Of a stretch of DNA of 5,962 nucleotides, positions 1 through 5,798 are shown piece by piece (within the stretch, counting starts at the first letter, position 1; each line of letters starts with the position of its first letter). The notes under the pieces were generated by a model. It ran no database searches. It saw only the letters and a program-made list of their open reading frames with translations, and was not told the DNA's origin. The DNA is taken from contig JALVEF010000016.1 of the NCBI GenBank assembly GCA_027031185.1, forward strand, positions 1 through 5,962, written 5' to 3'. Both the position numbers and the translations under genes were made by a program. The stretch comes from Saprospiraceae bacterium. GTDB lineage: Bacteria; Bacteroidota; Bacteroidia; Chitinophagales; Saprospiraceae.

Positions 1-2
1 GA

Positions 3-35
3 GCAGACTCAACCAAAAGTCGGAACACAGGTTAA
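3..35 (+). CDS. Possible C-terminal tail of a plus-strand gene entering from the left
   Basis: In the third plus-strand frame, codons 3-32 read ADSTKSRNTG and are followed by a TAA stop at 33-35. Only eight bases later comes a hairpin with a T-rich tail in the plus orientation (43-76), which is what one expects just after a gene end. The other two plus frames stay open through the hairpin, so they are poorer candidates. Ten residues are too few to identify a protein, and this rests entirely on the position of the terminator. If real, the gene converges on the minus-strand operon. Confidence 0.4.
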   Translation, partial: ADSTKSRNTG

Positions 36-42
36 TAAACAG

Positions 43-76
43 ACCCGTGACTCATCACAGTCACGGGTTTTGTTTT
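43..76 (+). terminator. Intrinsic terminator between convergent genes, stronger on the plus strand
   Basis: A perfect 10-bp stem (ACCCGTGACT at 43-52, AGTCACGGGT at 59-68) encloses a 6-base loop and is followed on the plus strand by TTTTGTTTT. That is a standard Rho-independent terminator for transcription coming from the left. Read on the minus strand, the same hairpin starts 17 bases after the stop of the ArsC-like gene and is followed by CTGTTTATT, a weaker U tract. It may therefore work in both directions as the shared end of two convergent units. Confidence 0.8.
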
Positions 77-85
77 GTAGGCGCC

Positions 86-463
86 CTACCCGATTTCGGG
101 GATGTCCAATCCCAGCGCCTGCCGGGCGGCAGCGATGGTTTTGGCAGCACTACCGATAAAGATTTGATCACCCATAATGATGACGGGCCTTTTCAGAAAA
201 GTATATTCTTCCAAAATAAGCCGGCGATAATCAGCCTCTGTCAGGGCCTTATCCTTGAGTCTAAGCGTCTTGTATTTGACGGCCCGACGGCTAAACAGAG
301 CTTCATAAGATCCGGCCAGCGCCTTCATCTCGTCCAGCTGAGCGGGCGTGACCGGTTCGGTTTTGATGTCTTGCTGATCAAAATCGAAACTATCCAGGTC
401 CAACTCATTCATGATGCGATGAGAAGTCGAACAGGTAGCCAGGAAGTAAATCTTTCTCTTCAT
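86..463 (-). CDS. ArsC/Spx-family thioredoxin-like protein (arsenate reductase-like)
   Basis: This 125-residue protein has the length and motif order of the ArsC/Spx family. The N-terminal strand KIYFLAT leads to Cys11 in CSTSHR, equivalent to the CGTSR active-site turn. It is followed by DIKTEP (32-37), SRRAVKYK (58-65) and LKRPVI (90-95); the arginines in the last two match the positions that hold the oxyanion in arsenate reductases. Cys11 is the only cysteine, so it lacks the CxxC redox switch of Spx. It would need glutathione, glutaredoxin or another outside thiol to be recycled if it is an enzyme. No arsenic resistance genes lie nearby, so a true arsenate reductase role is not supported; many Bacteroidota carry such proteins with no assigned function. 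Its ATG lies six bases after the stop of the flavoprotein gene, so the two are almost certainly cotranscribed. It is the last gene of the operon. Confidence 0.85.
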   Translation of the reverse strand: MKRKIYFLATCSTSHRIMNELDLDSFDFDQQDIKTEPVTPAQLDEMKALAGSYEALFSRRAVKYKTLRLKDKALTEADYRRLILEEYTFLKRPVIIMGDQIFIGSAAKTIAAARQALGLDIPEIG

Positions 464-469
464 GCGTGA

Positions 470-982
470 CTAGCTCAATAGTTTTTTGCCAATGGAATGA
501 AATTCCCCGGCAAAAGTATGAATTCTTTGCAACAGGTCTTCATTGCAGATGGTATCACCGTCAAAATCCGCCCCGGTGGCATAGATGACACGCGGCAACT
601 GTATCATGCGCCATTCGTTCATGCAGATCTGCGTCAGGTGCATGGTGGACAGATAGGAGCGCAGGCCGCCTGCTGCACATACAATGCCGAAAAACTTGCC
701 TTCCACCCCGCTAAAACAGTTGTCAAGCACGATTTTCAGACTGTCATTGACAGAGTAGTCATAGACGGCCATGCCCAGGACGTAATTATCGGCAGCAGCC
801 ACCTGCCTGGAAAGCCGGCGCATGTCTTCCGTCTTTCCCCGGTGGTAAGGAGCCAGTTCGTATTCCCGCAAATCCACAAAATCAATTTCGGCACGGTCCT
901 TTAAGGCATCGGCCACAGCCCGGCACAACAAATAGGACCGCGAATGCGCCGAGAGCGATGAGGATAGAATGAGCGTTTTCAT
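470..982 (-). CDS. NADPH-dependent FMN reductase-like flavoprotein
   Basis: This 170-residue protein has the flavodoxin-like fold of the NADPH-dependent FMN reductase family. The first strand MKTLIL runs into SSSLSAHSRS (7-16), the loop that binds the FMN phosphate. VYDYSVNDSLKIVLDN (73-88) matches the family's hallmark P-x-Y-x-x-S-x-x-x-x-LK segment that stacks on the flavin, with Ala72 replacing the usual proline. AAGG (103-106) is the second conserved flavin loop. Such proteins reduce flavins, quinones, azo dyes or metals in the cytoplasm; the substrate here cannot be told. An in-frame ATG at 1030 would add 16 residues and overlap the ABC-F gene. I chose 982 because the first beta strand begins immediately there, as in relatives. 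It then follows the ABC-F stop by 28 bases and precedes the ArsC-like gene by six, making it the middle gene of an operon. Confidence 0.88.
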   Translation of the reverse strand: MKTLILSSSLSAHSRSYLLCRAVADALKDRAEIDFVDLREYELAPYHRGKTEDMRRLSRQVAAADNYVLGMAVYDYSVNDSLKIVLDNCFSGVEGKFFGIVCAAGGLRSYLSTMHLTQICMNEWRMIQLPRVIYATGADFDGDTICNEDLLQRIHTFAGEFHSIGKKLLS

Positions 983-1010
983 AGACTGTTGGTGTTGTAA
1001 GTAGTTGATC

Positions 1011-2906
1011 TCAAAGTTTGGAGACGGCATCTTCCCAGTCTGCCATCGCGCGTTGCAGCTGTGCTTTCAGTTCTGCATGCCGATCCAGCACTTTTTGGGC
1101 ATCGGGGCGAGCATAAAAGTCCGGCGCGGCGATTTGGTTCTCCAAATCGCCGGTTTCTGTCTCCAGTGCGGCGATTTTTTTCTCGATTTGCTTGATGGTG
1201 CGCTCCAGTTTTTGCTGTTGGCGACTATCTCTTACGGGCTTTCGGTCCTTTGGGCGCAACTGCGGGTAGGATTGTTCGATCTGCCGGAAGTCCTCTGTGC
1301 GGCGTTTTTCCAGGAAGTAGTTGATATCGCCCAGATATTCCTTGATGCGGCCGTCTCTAAACTCAATTGTGCGCTCTGTCAGCCCGTCGAGAAAGTCCCG
1401 GTCGTGGGAGACAAGAATCAAGGTGCCGGTATAGTCAGCCAAGGCCTGTTTGAGCACCTGTTTGGAGATCACGTCCAGGTGGTTGGTCGGTTCGTCCAGG
1501 ATGAGCAGGTTGGCGGGATGGAGCATCAGCACGGCCAGCGAGAGACGCATTCGTTCGCCACCGGACAAGACGGCCACTTTTTTGTCCACCTCGTCGCCGG
1601 AAAACAGGAAAGCCCCCAGCAGGGCACGAAGCCGGGGCCGCATTTCGGGAGGCGAGGCGGCTTCCAAGGTCTGCAACAGGGTAAGATCTTTATCGAGTAT
1701 CCGGTCCTGATCCTGGGCAAAATAACCAATGTGCACGTTGTGTCCGATGCGTACGCGTCCGGCGGTCGGCTCCAATTCGCCGGCGATGATCCGGGCCAAG
1801 GTTGTCTTGCCCCGTCCATTTTGACCGACAAAGGCGATCTTTTCCCCCCGTTTGACATCAAAGTGCACATCGTCAAAGACCTTCAAATGGCCAAAATGCA
1901 TGGAAACCTGCTCCACAAAGAGCACATCATCTCCGGAGCGGGGCGGTTCGGGAAAGCGCACGCGCATAGACTTAACGGAGACATCGTCGAGTTCGATTTT
2001 TTCCATCCGCTGGAGCTGCTTCATCATGGACTGGGCCATTTTGGCCTTGTTGGCTTTGGCACGGAATCGTTCGATGACGCGCTCCTTTTCTTTGATGACC
2101 TTTTGCTGATTGACCCAGGCGGCGCGGAGTTGTTGGCGGCGCTCTTCCCGCAGAGAAAGGTATTTTGTATAACCGGCTTTGTAGTCGTACAGCTTGCCCA
2201 GCTCCAGCTCGAGCGTCCGGTTGGTCACATTGTCCAGGAGCCGCACGTCGTGGGAGATGAGCAGTACCGTACCGGCAAAGTCCTTGAGATACGACTCAAA
2301 CCAAATAATGGCTTCGATATCCAGGTGGTTGGTCGGCTCGTCCAGGAGCAGCACATCGGGCCGGCGGAGCAGGATTTTGGCCAGTTCGACACGCATTTTC
2401 CATCCGCCCGACAGCAGGGCGACGGGCTTTTGGAGACTGTCTGCGGAAAAGCCCAGTCCTTTCAACACGCGTTCGGCCCGGGCCCGGGCCTGAGACAAAT
2501 CCCCGAAGTGGGCCAGGCGGTCGTTGAGATGGGTCATTTCTTCGATCAGCCTGGTATAGGCAGCGCTTTCGTAGTCGGAGCGCGTCTCGAGTTGATGCTC
2601 GACATCTTTGAGCTGCTGCTCAATTTGACGGATGTGATCAAAGGCCGTGAGCGCTTCATCCATGACCGTGCGATCTTCACTAAGCACAATATCCTGATGC
2701 AGGTATCCGATCGTGAAGTCATTGGGCATACGCAGCTTGCCCTTGTCGGGCGTGACTTCCCCGGCAATCACTTTGAGCAGTGTGGATTTGCCGGCGCCGT
2801 TGCGTCCGGCCAAGCCGATCTTCTCGCCCGGCCCGGCAGTAAAGGAGATATGGTCCATCAAGACCCGGTCACCATACTTTATGTATATGTCGCGGACATC
2901 CAGCAT
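1011..2906 (-). CDS. ABC-F family ATPase (ribosome-associated translation factor type)
   Basis: This 631-residue cytoplasmic protein has two ABC ATPase domains and no membrane segments, the ABC-F layout. Domain 1 has Walker A GRNGAGKST (34-42), signature LSGGWKMR (165-172), Walker B VLLLDEPTNHLD (185-196) and H-loop His219. A charged helical linker of about 235-325 corresponds to the arm that reaches the ribosomal peptidyl-transferase centre in this family. Domain 2 has GQNGRGKTT (361-369), LSGGERMR (447-454), LLILDEPTNHLD (467-478) and His501. Both catalytic glutamates (190, 472) are present. Residues 555-630 form a basic, coiled-coil C-terminal extension like that of Uup and YdiF relatives. 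Family members relieve stalled ribosomes, and a subset gives antibiotic resistance; nothing here points to resistance. The ATG at 2906 follows an A-rich stretch and starts directly at the first ABC strand. A TTG at 2957 would add 17 residues unlike the family and arising from a hairpin. It is the first gene of a three-gene operon. Confidence 0.95.
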   Translation of the reverse strand: MLDVRDIYIKYGDRVLMDHISFTAGPGEKIGLAGRNGAGKSTLLKVIAGEVTPDKGKLRMPNDFTIGYLHQDIVLSEDRTVMDEALTAFDHIRQIEQQLKDVEHQLETRSDYESAAYTRLIEEMTHLNDRLAHFGDLSQARARAERVLKGLGFSADSLQKPVALLSGGWKMRVELAKILLRRPDVLLLDEPTNHLDIEAIIWFESYLKDFAGTVLLISHDVRLLDNVTNRTLELELGKLYDYKAGYTKYLSLREERRQQLRAAWVNQQKVIKEKERVIERFRAKANKAKMAQSMMKQLQRMEKIELDDVSVKSMRVRFPEPPRSGDDVLFVEQVSMHFGHLKVFDDVHFDVKRGEKIAFVGQNGRGKTTLARIIAGELEPTAGRVRIGHNVHIGYFAQDQDRILDKDLTLLQTLEAASPPEMRPRLRALLGAFLFSGDEVDKKVAVLSGGERMRLSLAVLMLHPANLLILDEPTNHLDVISKQVLKQALADYTGTLILVSHDRDFLDGLTERTIEFRDGRIKEYLGDINYFLEKRRTEDFRQIEQSYPQLRPKDRKPVRDSRQQQKLERTIKQIEKKIAALETETGDLENQIAAPDFYARPDAQKVLDRHAELKAQLQRAMADWEDAVSKL

Positions 2907-2948
2907 AAGTCTTTGTGTTGAGCCTGACGGGGGCAGCCAAGCCACCTC

Positions 2949-2965
2949 TCGCGGCAACGCCGCGA
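2949..2965 (-). promoter_or_regulatory. GC-rich hairpin in the ABC-F leader
   Basis: TCGCGGC and GCCGCGA form a perfect 7-bp stem around a 3-base loop, 42 bases before the ABC-F ATG. There is no T tract after it on either strand, so it is not an intrinsic terminator. If transcription starts upstream of it, it would be a stable hairpin in the 5' leader. Leaders of some resistance-type ABC-F genes control expression by attenuation, but no leader peptide or alternative pairing is evident here, so regulation is only a possibility. Confidence 0.35.
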
Positions 2966-2980
2966 AAACTTAAAACTTAC

Positions 2981-3020
2981 GTAACTGTTTAGGTACCCAC
3001 TGGAGCCCCCAAACAGTTAC
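2981..3020 (+). repeat. Inverted-repeat element A (40 bp, minimal form)
   Basis: The element begins GTAACTGTTTAGGTACCC and ends AAACAGTTAC, so its outer 10 bases form a perfect inverted repeat. Its first 18 bases are identical to the start of element B, and its last 22 match the end of B at 18 positions, so it looks like B with the middle removed. The flanking 8-mers (AAACTTAC and CATACATA) do not match, so no target duplication survives. Transcribed on the minus strand it can form a hairpin after the symporter gene, followed by GTAAGTTTTAAGTTTT, which might give weak termination. Confidence 0.8.
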
Positions 3021-3070
3021 CATACATACAAAACGGCCGAAAGTTGAATTAGACGCAAAGTCGAGTGTAC

Positions 3071-4378
3071 TCATTCGATGAAGTCATCCCATTCTTTGAC
3101 CTTGGGCCGGCCCAGCTTGCCGACACTCTTGGCGACGAGCATGGACACCGTGGCGTCTCCCGTGACATTGGCCACGGTACGCATCATATCCAGCGGCCGA
3201 TCCACTGCAAAGATTAGCGCCAGGCCGGCTTCGGGGATGCCGGCCGCATTGAGCACGATGACCAGCATGACCATACCGGCTCCGGGTACCGCCGCCGAAC
3301 CGATGGATGCCAACGTGGCCGTGGCGATGATGCCCAGTTGCTCACTCAAGCCCAGGTGAATCCCCATGACCTGCGCGATGAATACGGCAGCCACCGCCTG
3401 ATACAGGCTGGTGCCGTCCATGTTGATCGTGGCACCTATGGGCAAGACAAAGCCGGCCACTTCATCGTCCACCCCGAGATGCTCTTCCACACGCTCCATC
3501 GTGACGGGCAGCGTGGCCGCACTTGATGAGGTGGAAAAAGCCAACAGCTGCGCCGGGCCGATACCTTTGAAGAAAAATCCAGGTGAACGCCCGGTAAACA
3601 GACGCACCAAAGTGGGATAGAAAAAGACCACTAAAACAGCCAGCCCCAAGACCACCACCACGCTATAACTCAACAGGGCTTTGAACAGTTCCACACTGGG
3701 CGCATCCACCACCAGGCCGGCCAGCAGGGCAAAGACCCCGAAAGGAGCGGTCAGCATGATCAGGTCCACCAGCTTCAGTATGACTTCGTTGAGTCCATCG
3801 AAAAAATCTTTGAGCACCTGTGCCTTTTCGGGCGGGATGAGTATCAGGCCGATACCGAAAAAGACAGCAAAGAAGATGACCTGGAGCATATTGCGATTGG
3901 AAGACGCCGCATGGAAAAAGTTGTCGGGCACGATGTCCACCAGCGGCTGCAACGGTCCGCGGGCGCGCTGTTTTTTGGCCGCTTCGATGCGCAGCGTCGC
4001 ATCGCCGGCATAGCGGGAGAGCAGGTTGTGGCGCGTAGTTTCCGAGATACCGGTACCTGGCCGGATCGTATTGACCAGGACCAAGCCGAGACTCACGGCC
4101 GTCACCGTGGTGAAAATGTACAGCACGATCGTACGAAGGCCCATTTTGGAGAGCTTGGCAATGTCTTGCAGGTCACTGACGCCCTTGATCAGAGATGCTA
4201 TAATCAGCGGCATAGCGATCAGCTTCAGCATATTGATAAAGATCTTGCCGAAAGGCTTGATCCAATCCTGCACCCACCGGCCCATGTCCAGGCGCACCGC
4301 CAAAACGCCCACCATCAAGCCCAGCAGCATACCTATCAAAATCTTCCAATGCAGACTGAGTCGTTTTTTCGCTCCCAT
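3071..4378 (-). CDS. Dicarboxylate/amino acid:cation symporter, glutamate/aspartate type (DAACS family)
   Basis: This 435-residue inner-membrane protein has the eight-helix, two-hairpin plan of the GltP/GltPh/DctA family. The serine-rich first re-entrant hairpin STSSSAATLP is at 282-291. NMDGTSLYQ (319-327) is the ion-binding stretch of helix 7. SAAVPGAG (361-368) is the second hairpin tip. Helix 8 carries LDMMRTVANVTGD, with Asp397, Arg400, Asn404 and Asp408. In GltPh the arginine at this place binds the substrate side-chain carboxylate and the aspartates bind substrate and sodium. The arginine and the NVTGD context favour glutamate/aspartate over C4-dicarboxylates. About 40 residues near 120-160 form a longer, basic, soluble loop. 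An in-frame ATG at 4408 would add ten residues; 4378 is chosen because it follows an A-rich stretch and relatives start with a short basic segment before helix 1. It stands alone, with element B upstream and element A downstream. H+ versus Na+ coupling cannot be settled. Confidence 0.93.
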   Translation of the reverse strand: MGAKKRLSLHWKILIGMLLGLMVGVLAVRLDMGRWVQDWIKPFGKIFINMLKLIAMPLIIASLIKGVSDLQDIAKLSKMGLRTIVLYIFTTVTAVSLGLVLVNTIRPGTGISETTRHNLLSRYAGDATLRIEAAKKQRARGPLQPLVDIVPDNFFHAASSNRNMLQVIFFAVFFGIGLILIPPEKAQVLKDFFDGLNEVILKLVDLIMLTAPFGVFALLAGLVVDAPSVELFKALLSYSVVVVLGLAVLVVFFYPTLVRLFTGRSPGFFFKGIGPAQLLAFSTSSSAATLPVTMERVEEHLGVDDEVAGFVLPIGATINMDGTSLYQAVAAVFIAQVMGIHLGLSEQLGIIATATLASIGSAAVPGAGMVMLVIVLNAAGIPEAGLALIFAVDRPLDMMRTVANVTGDATVSMLVAKSVGKLGRPKVKEWDDFIE

Positions 4379-4438
4379 AAACTTTCTTTTGGGGTGTAAG
4401 ATAGGCATTCATCGCCAATTGGGAAGCCATCGTGCCGT

Positions 4439-4459
4439 CGTATATCGCCAGCGTATATC
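4439..4459. promoter_or_regulatory. Direct repeat CGTATATC upstream of the symporter
   Basis: CGTATATC occurs at 4439-4446 and again at 4452-4459, a 13-bp period, roughly 60-80 bases before the symporter start. Tandem octamers in a promoter region can be a binding site for a regulator, but there is no known family match and the period is slightly over one helical turn. The right copy overlaps the 8-bp sequence duplicated by insertion of element B, so part of it is tied to that event. Chance similarity is quite possible. Confidence 0.2.
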
Positions 4460-4463
4460 AAAG
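4456..4463 (+). repeat. Left copy of 8-bp target-site duplication flanking element B
   Basis: TATCAAAG sits directly against the left end of element B, and the same eight bases sit directly against its right end (4541-4548). The perfect match at both exact boundaries shows that B arrived by transposition and fixes its ends. Eight bases is the typical duplication size for IS66-family elements. Confidence 0.88.
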
Positions 4464-4540
4464 GTAACTGTTTAGGTACCCGCTATTTTTGCGCTAAATT
4501 GGCCTTTTTGCCCCTAAAACAGGAGCACTTAAACAGTTAC
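4464..4540 (+). mobile_element. Miniature inverted-repeat element B (77 bp), IS66-like ends
   Basis: The ends GTAACTGTTT and AAACAGTTAC form a perfect 10-bp terminal inverted repeat, and the element has no coding capacity. Its left 48 bases match the right end of element C (read on the minus strand) with only a few differences, and its right part CCCTAAAACAGGAGCAC matches the other end of C. B is thus C without the central hairpin. It is flanked by perfect 8-bp duplications. Ends starting GTAA together with an 8-bp duplication are characteristic of the IS66 family, so B is probably moved by an IS66-type transposase encoded elsewhere. It inserted between the lipoprotein terminator and the symporter gene, leaving both coding regions intact. 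Confidence 0.82.
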
Positions 4541-4548
4541 TATCAAAG
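4541..4548 (+). repeat. Right copy of 8-bp target-site duplication flanking element B
   Basis: TATCAAAG follows the right end of element B without a gap and matches the left copy at 4456-4463 exactly. Removing B and one copy restores a continuous T-rich tail of the lipoprotein terminator on the minus strand. Confidence 0.88.
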
Positions 4549-4577
4549 AAAGAAAAGTTTGCCCGCCGGCGGCGGGC
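4549..4577 (-). terminator. Intrinsic terminator of the lipoprotein gene
   Basis: On the minus strand GCCCGCC, a 3-base loop and GGCGGGC form a perfect, all-GC 7-bp stem (4561-4577), starting six bases after the TAA stop of the lipoprotein gene. It is followed by AAACTTTTCTTTCTTT, a T-rich tail that continues into the duplicated target sequence of element B. There is no T tract on the plus side, so it acts on the minus strand only. It separates the lipoprotein gene from the symporter. Confidence 0.8.
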
Positions 4578-4583
4578 GAGGTT

Positions 4584-5624
4584 TTACCAGATTGCCAACT
4601 GTACGGGCTTGTGGTCTATCTCATATACATGTATCTCACCGTGCTCAAACGAGCGGGGATTTTTCCATTTTTGATTGATGTCTTTTTCCAGGCGGGAGAG
4701 CAAATGAGCCAAGTCAATATCAGCATAAGAAGTCTCGGCGACGGTGCCACTGGGAGGATCCACTCCGACCATCACAAAAATCGTCTGCCGGATGACGGGC
4801 CACTCGCGACGGAAAGCAACCGGATTAGCGTAAATATCTCCTTCAATCAAGTGAACCTGAGGCGGAAAAGAGTCGTCGGAAGTTGCAAAAAGTGCATAGC
4901 CGCAAAAATTCGGCAGAGAAGCCAGTGCCGTTAGCCTCTTTTCTTGCTCTTCCCAAGTGTCCAAAAACTCTATAAAATCGGGACTTATATTTTCCAACAG
5001 CTCATCGGGTAGTGAGATGGGCATTTCTTGCGGCTCCGACAATCCCTTCAAATACGCTTCCAACAATAAAAACAGCTGCATTTCCAGCTCACCGGGGCCT
5101 TGATCTCCTGCATAATAAAAAGCCTTGGGATAGTGAAGTGCGGACAAGCCGGTAAATGTCTGCGCTGCGCCAACCATCCCCGGTATCATATCCATTTCAC
5201 GACCGATATAGACATCCCGGATGCGCTTGGGCGGTAAATAGGTGGGCGCATCCAGGAAAATGGTTTTACCTGACTTGGGCTTATCCTGGTTTTGGAGCAA
5301 TAAAGTCGTGCCGGCAGGCACAAATATGTGCTTGTCCGTCTTGTTGACCAGCAGGCCCCAATAACCGGGCTCACAGGACAATTCCCATTTGTAAAGTAAT
5401 CCCGGCTTGCCGGCCATTGTCTGTGGTGTCTCCACATTGGCAGTATCGCAACTGTCACAGACGACAGGAACGAGGGTAAAGTTACCGTGAAGCGTGGTAA
5501 AACTCAGGCGGGATTTCGTATCAAACCGGAAAGAAGGCCCACTTAGAGCCGCCGGCTCCGGTCCGGTCCTGCATCCGGGCCATAACAGTACGACCCAACA
5601 ACAAAAAAGCAGAATCATACGCAT
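4584..5624 (-). CDS. Putative lipoprotein of unknown function
   Basis: I do not recognise a family for this 346-residue protein. It begins MRMILLFCCWVVLLWPGC, a short basic start, a hydrophobic core and a cysteine at 18 after Leu-Trp-Pro-Gly. This is a loose lipobox of the kind tolerated in Bacteroidota, so export and lipid anchoring are likely but not certain. The mature part has a CDSC pair (56-59) and a further Cys84, and looks beta-rich to about residue 140 (VYKW-, LLVNK-, FVPAG-type strands). It then becomes more helical and acidic (180-240), and has no other membrane segment. The ATG at 5624 (or 5618, two codons later) is preferred because the signal peptide starts there. An upstream GTG at 5699 would add 25 residues and spoil the signal. 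It has its own promoter and terminator and is thus a single-gene unit. It could be a periplasmic or surface protein, but no role can be assigned. Confidence 0.75.
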   Translation of the reverse strand: MRMILLFCCWVVLLWPGCRTGPEPAALSGPSFRFDTKSRLSFTTLHGNFTLVPVVCDSCDTANVETPQTMAGKPGLLYKWELSCEPGYWGLLVNKTDKHIFVPAGTTLLLQNQDKPKSGKTIFLDAPTYLPPKRIRDVYIGREMDMIPGMVGAAQTFTGLSALHYPKAFYYAGDQGPGELEMQLFLLLEAYLKGLSEPQEMPISLPDELLENISPDFIEFLDTWEEQEKRLTALASLPNFCGYALFATSDDSFPPQVHLIEGDIYANPVAFRREWPVIRQTIFVMVGVDPPSGTVAETSYADIDLAHLLSRLEKDINQKWKNPRSFEHGEIHVYEIDHKPVQLAIW

Positions 5625-5632
5625 ATCAGACA

Positions 5633-5664
5633 CAAAGTAAAGAGTTTTCGGCCCCCCGACCAAA
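5633..5664 (-). promoter_or_regulatory. Bacteroidota-type promoter of the lipoprotein gene
   Basis: On the minus strand, TTTG (5661-5664) and TTACTTTG (5633-5640) are separated by 20 bases. The Bacteroidota primary sigma factor consensus is TTTG, 19-21 bases, TAnnTTTG, and the downstream box differs at one of its six fixed bases. Only eight bases separate the box from the ATG at 5624, so the transcript would have almost no leader; starting translation at 5618 would give slightly more room. Confidence 0.5.
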
Positions 5665-5798
5665 ATTATCCACATAAGCCGAGGCATTTCTCCCGGCACC
5701 GGGCGTCAAAATAGCCCGGATATGTACCAAATACTCAATAAAATCCACCGAATACACAATCGGAGTTTACAATCACACCGATACCACATAATTTTGAC

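Larger units (their letters stand above)
2907..3070. other. 164-bp gap between symporter and ABC-F operon
   Basis: This gap separates the symporter stop from the ABC-F start. It holds inverted-repeat element A (2981-3020) and a 7-bp GC-rich hairpin (2949-2965). I see no good TTTG/TAnnTTTG promoter on the minus strand; the nearest is TAAGTTTT just beyond element A, with no matching upstream box. I also see no standard T-tailed terminator after the symporter. Readthrough from the symporter into the ABC-F operon is therefore possible. Confidence 0.5.

Noticed and set aside
47..469. A 140-codon plus-strand frame over the ArsC-like gene
   Set aside because: It starts inside the terminator hairpin and is the antisense shadow of the ArsC-like gene; its protein shows no family features.
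1011..2906. ABC-F gene as an antibiotic-resistance determinant
   Set aside because: The long C-terminal coiled coil and general features fit Uup/YdiF-like housekeeping members; nothing in the sequence marks a resistance subfamily.
1005..2921. A 638-codon open frame on the plus strand opposite the ABC-F gene
   Set aside because: It lies exactly antisense to a clear ABC-F gene with all motifs intact. Its translation has no recognisable domain, and its openness follows from the codon use of the real gene.
2907..2957. N-terminal extension of the ABC-F protein from a TTG at 2957
   Set aside because: The start codon is TTG within a hairpin, the extra 17 residues have no counterpart in ABC-F proteins, and an ATG at 2906 begins directly at the first ABC strand.
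3021..3070. CGGCCG palindrome with TTTT after the symporter as a terminator
   Set aside because: On the minus strand the stem is a 6-base palindrome with no loop, followed by only four T residues; it is too weak to call.
3911..4475. Overlapping plus-strand frames opposite the symporter N-terminal half
   Set aside because: These are antisense to a well-supported membrane transporter, rich in His/Gln/Arg as expected for shadows of hydrophobic codons.
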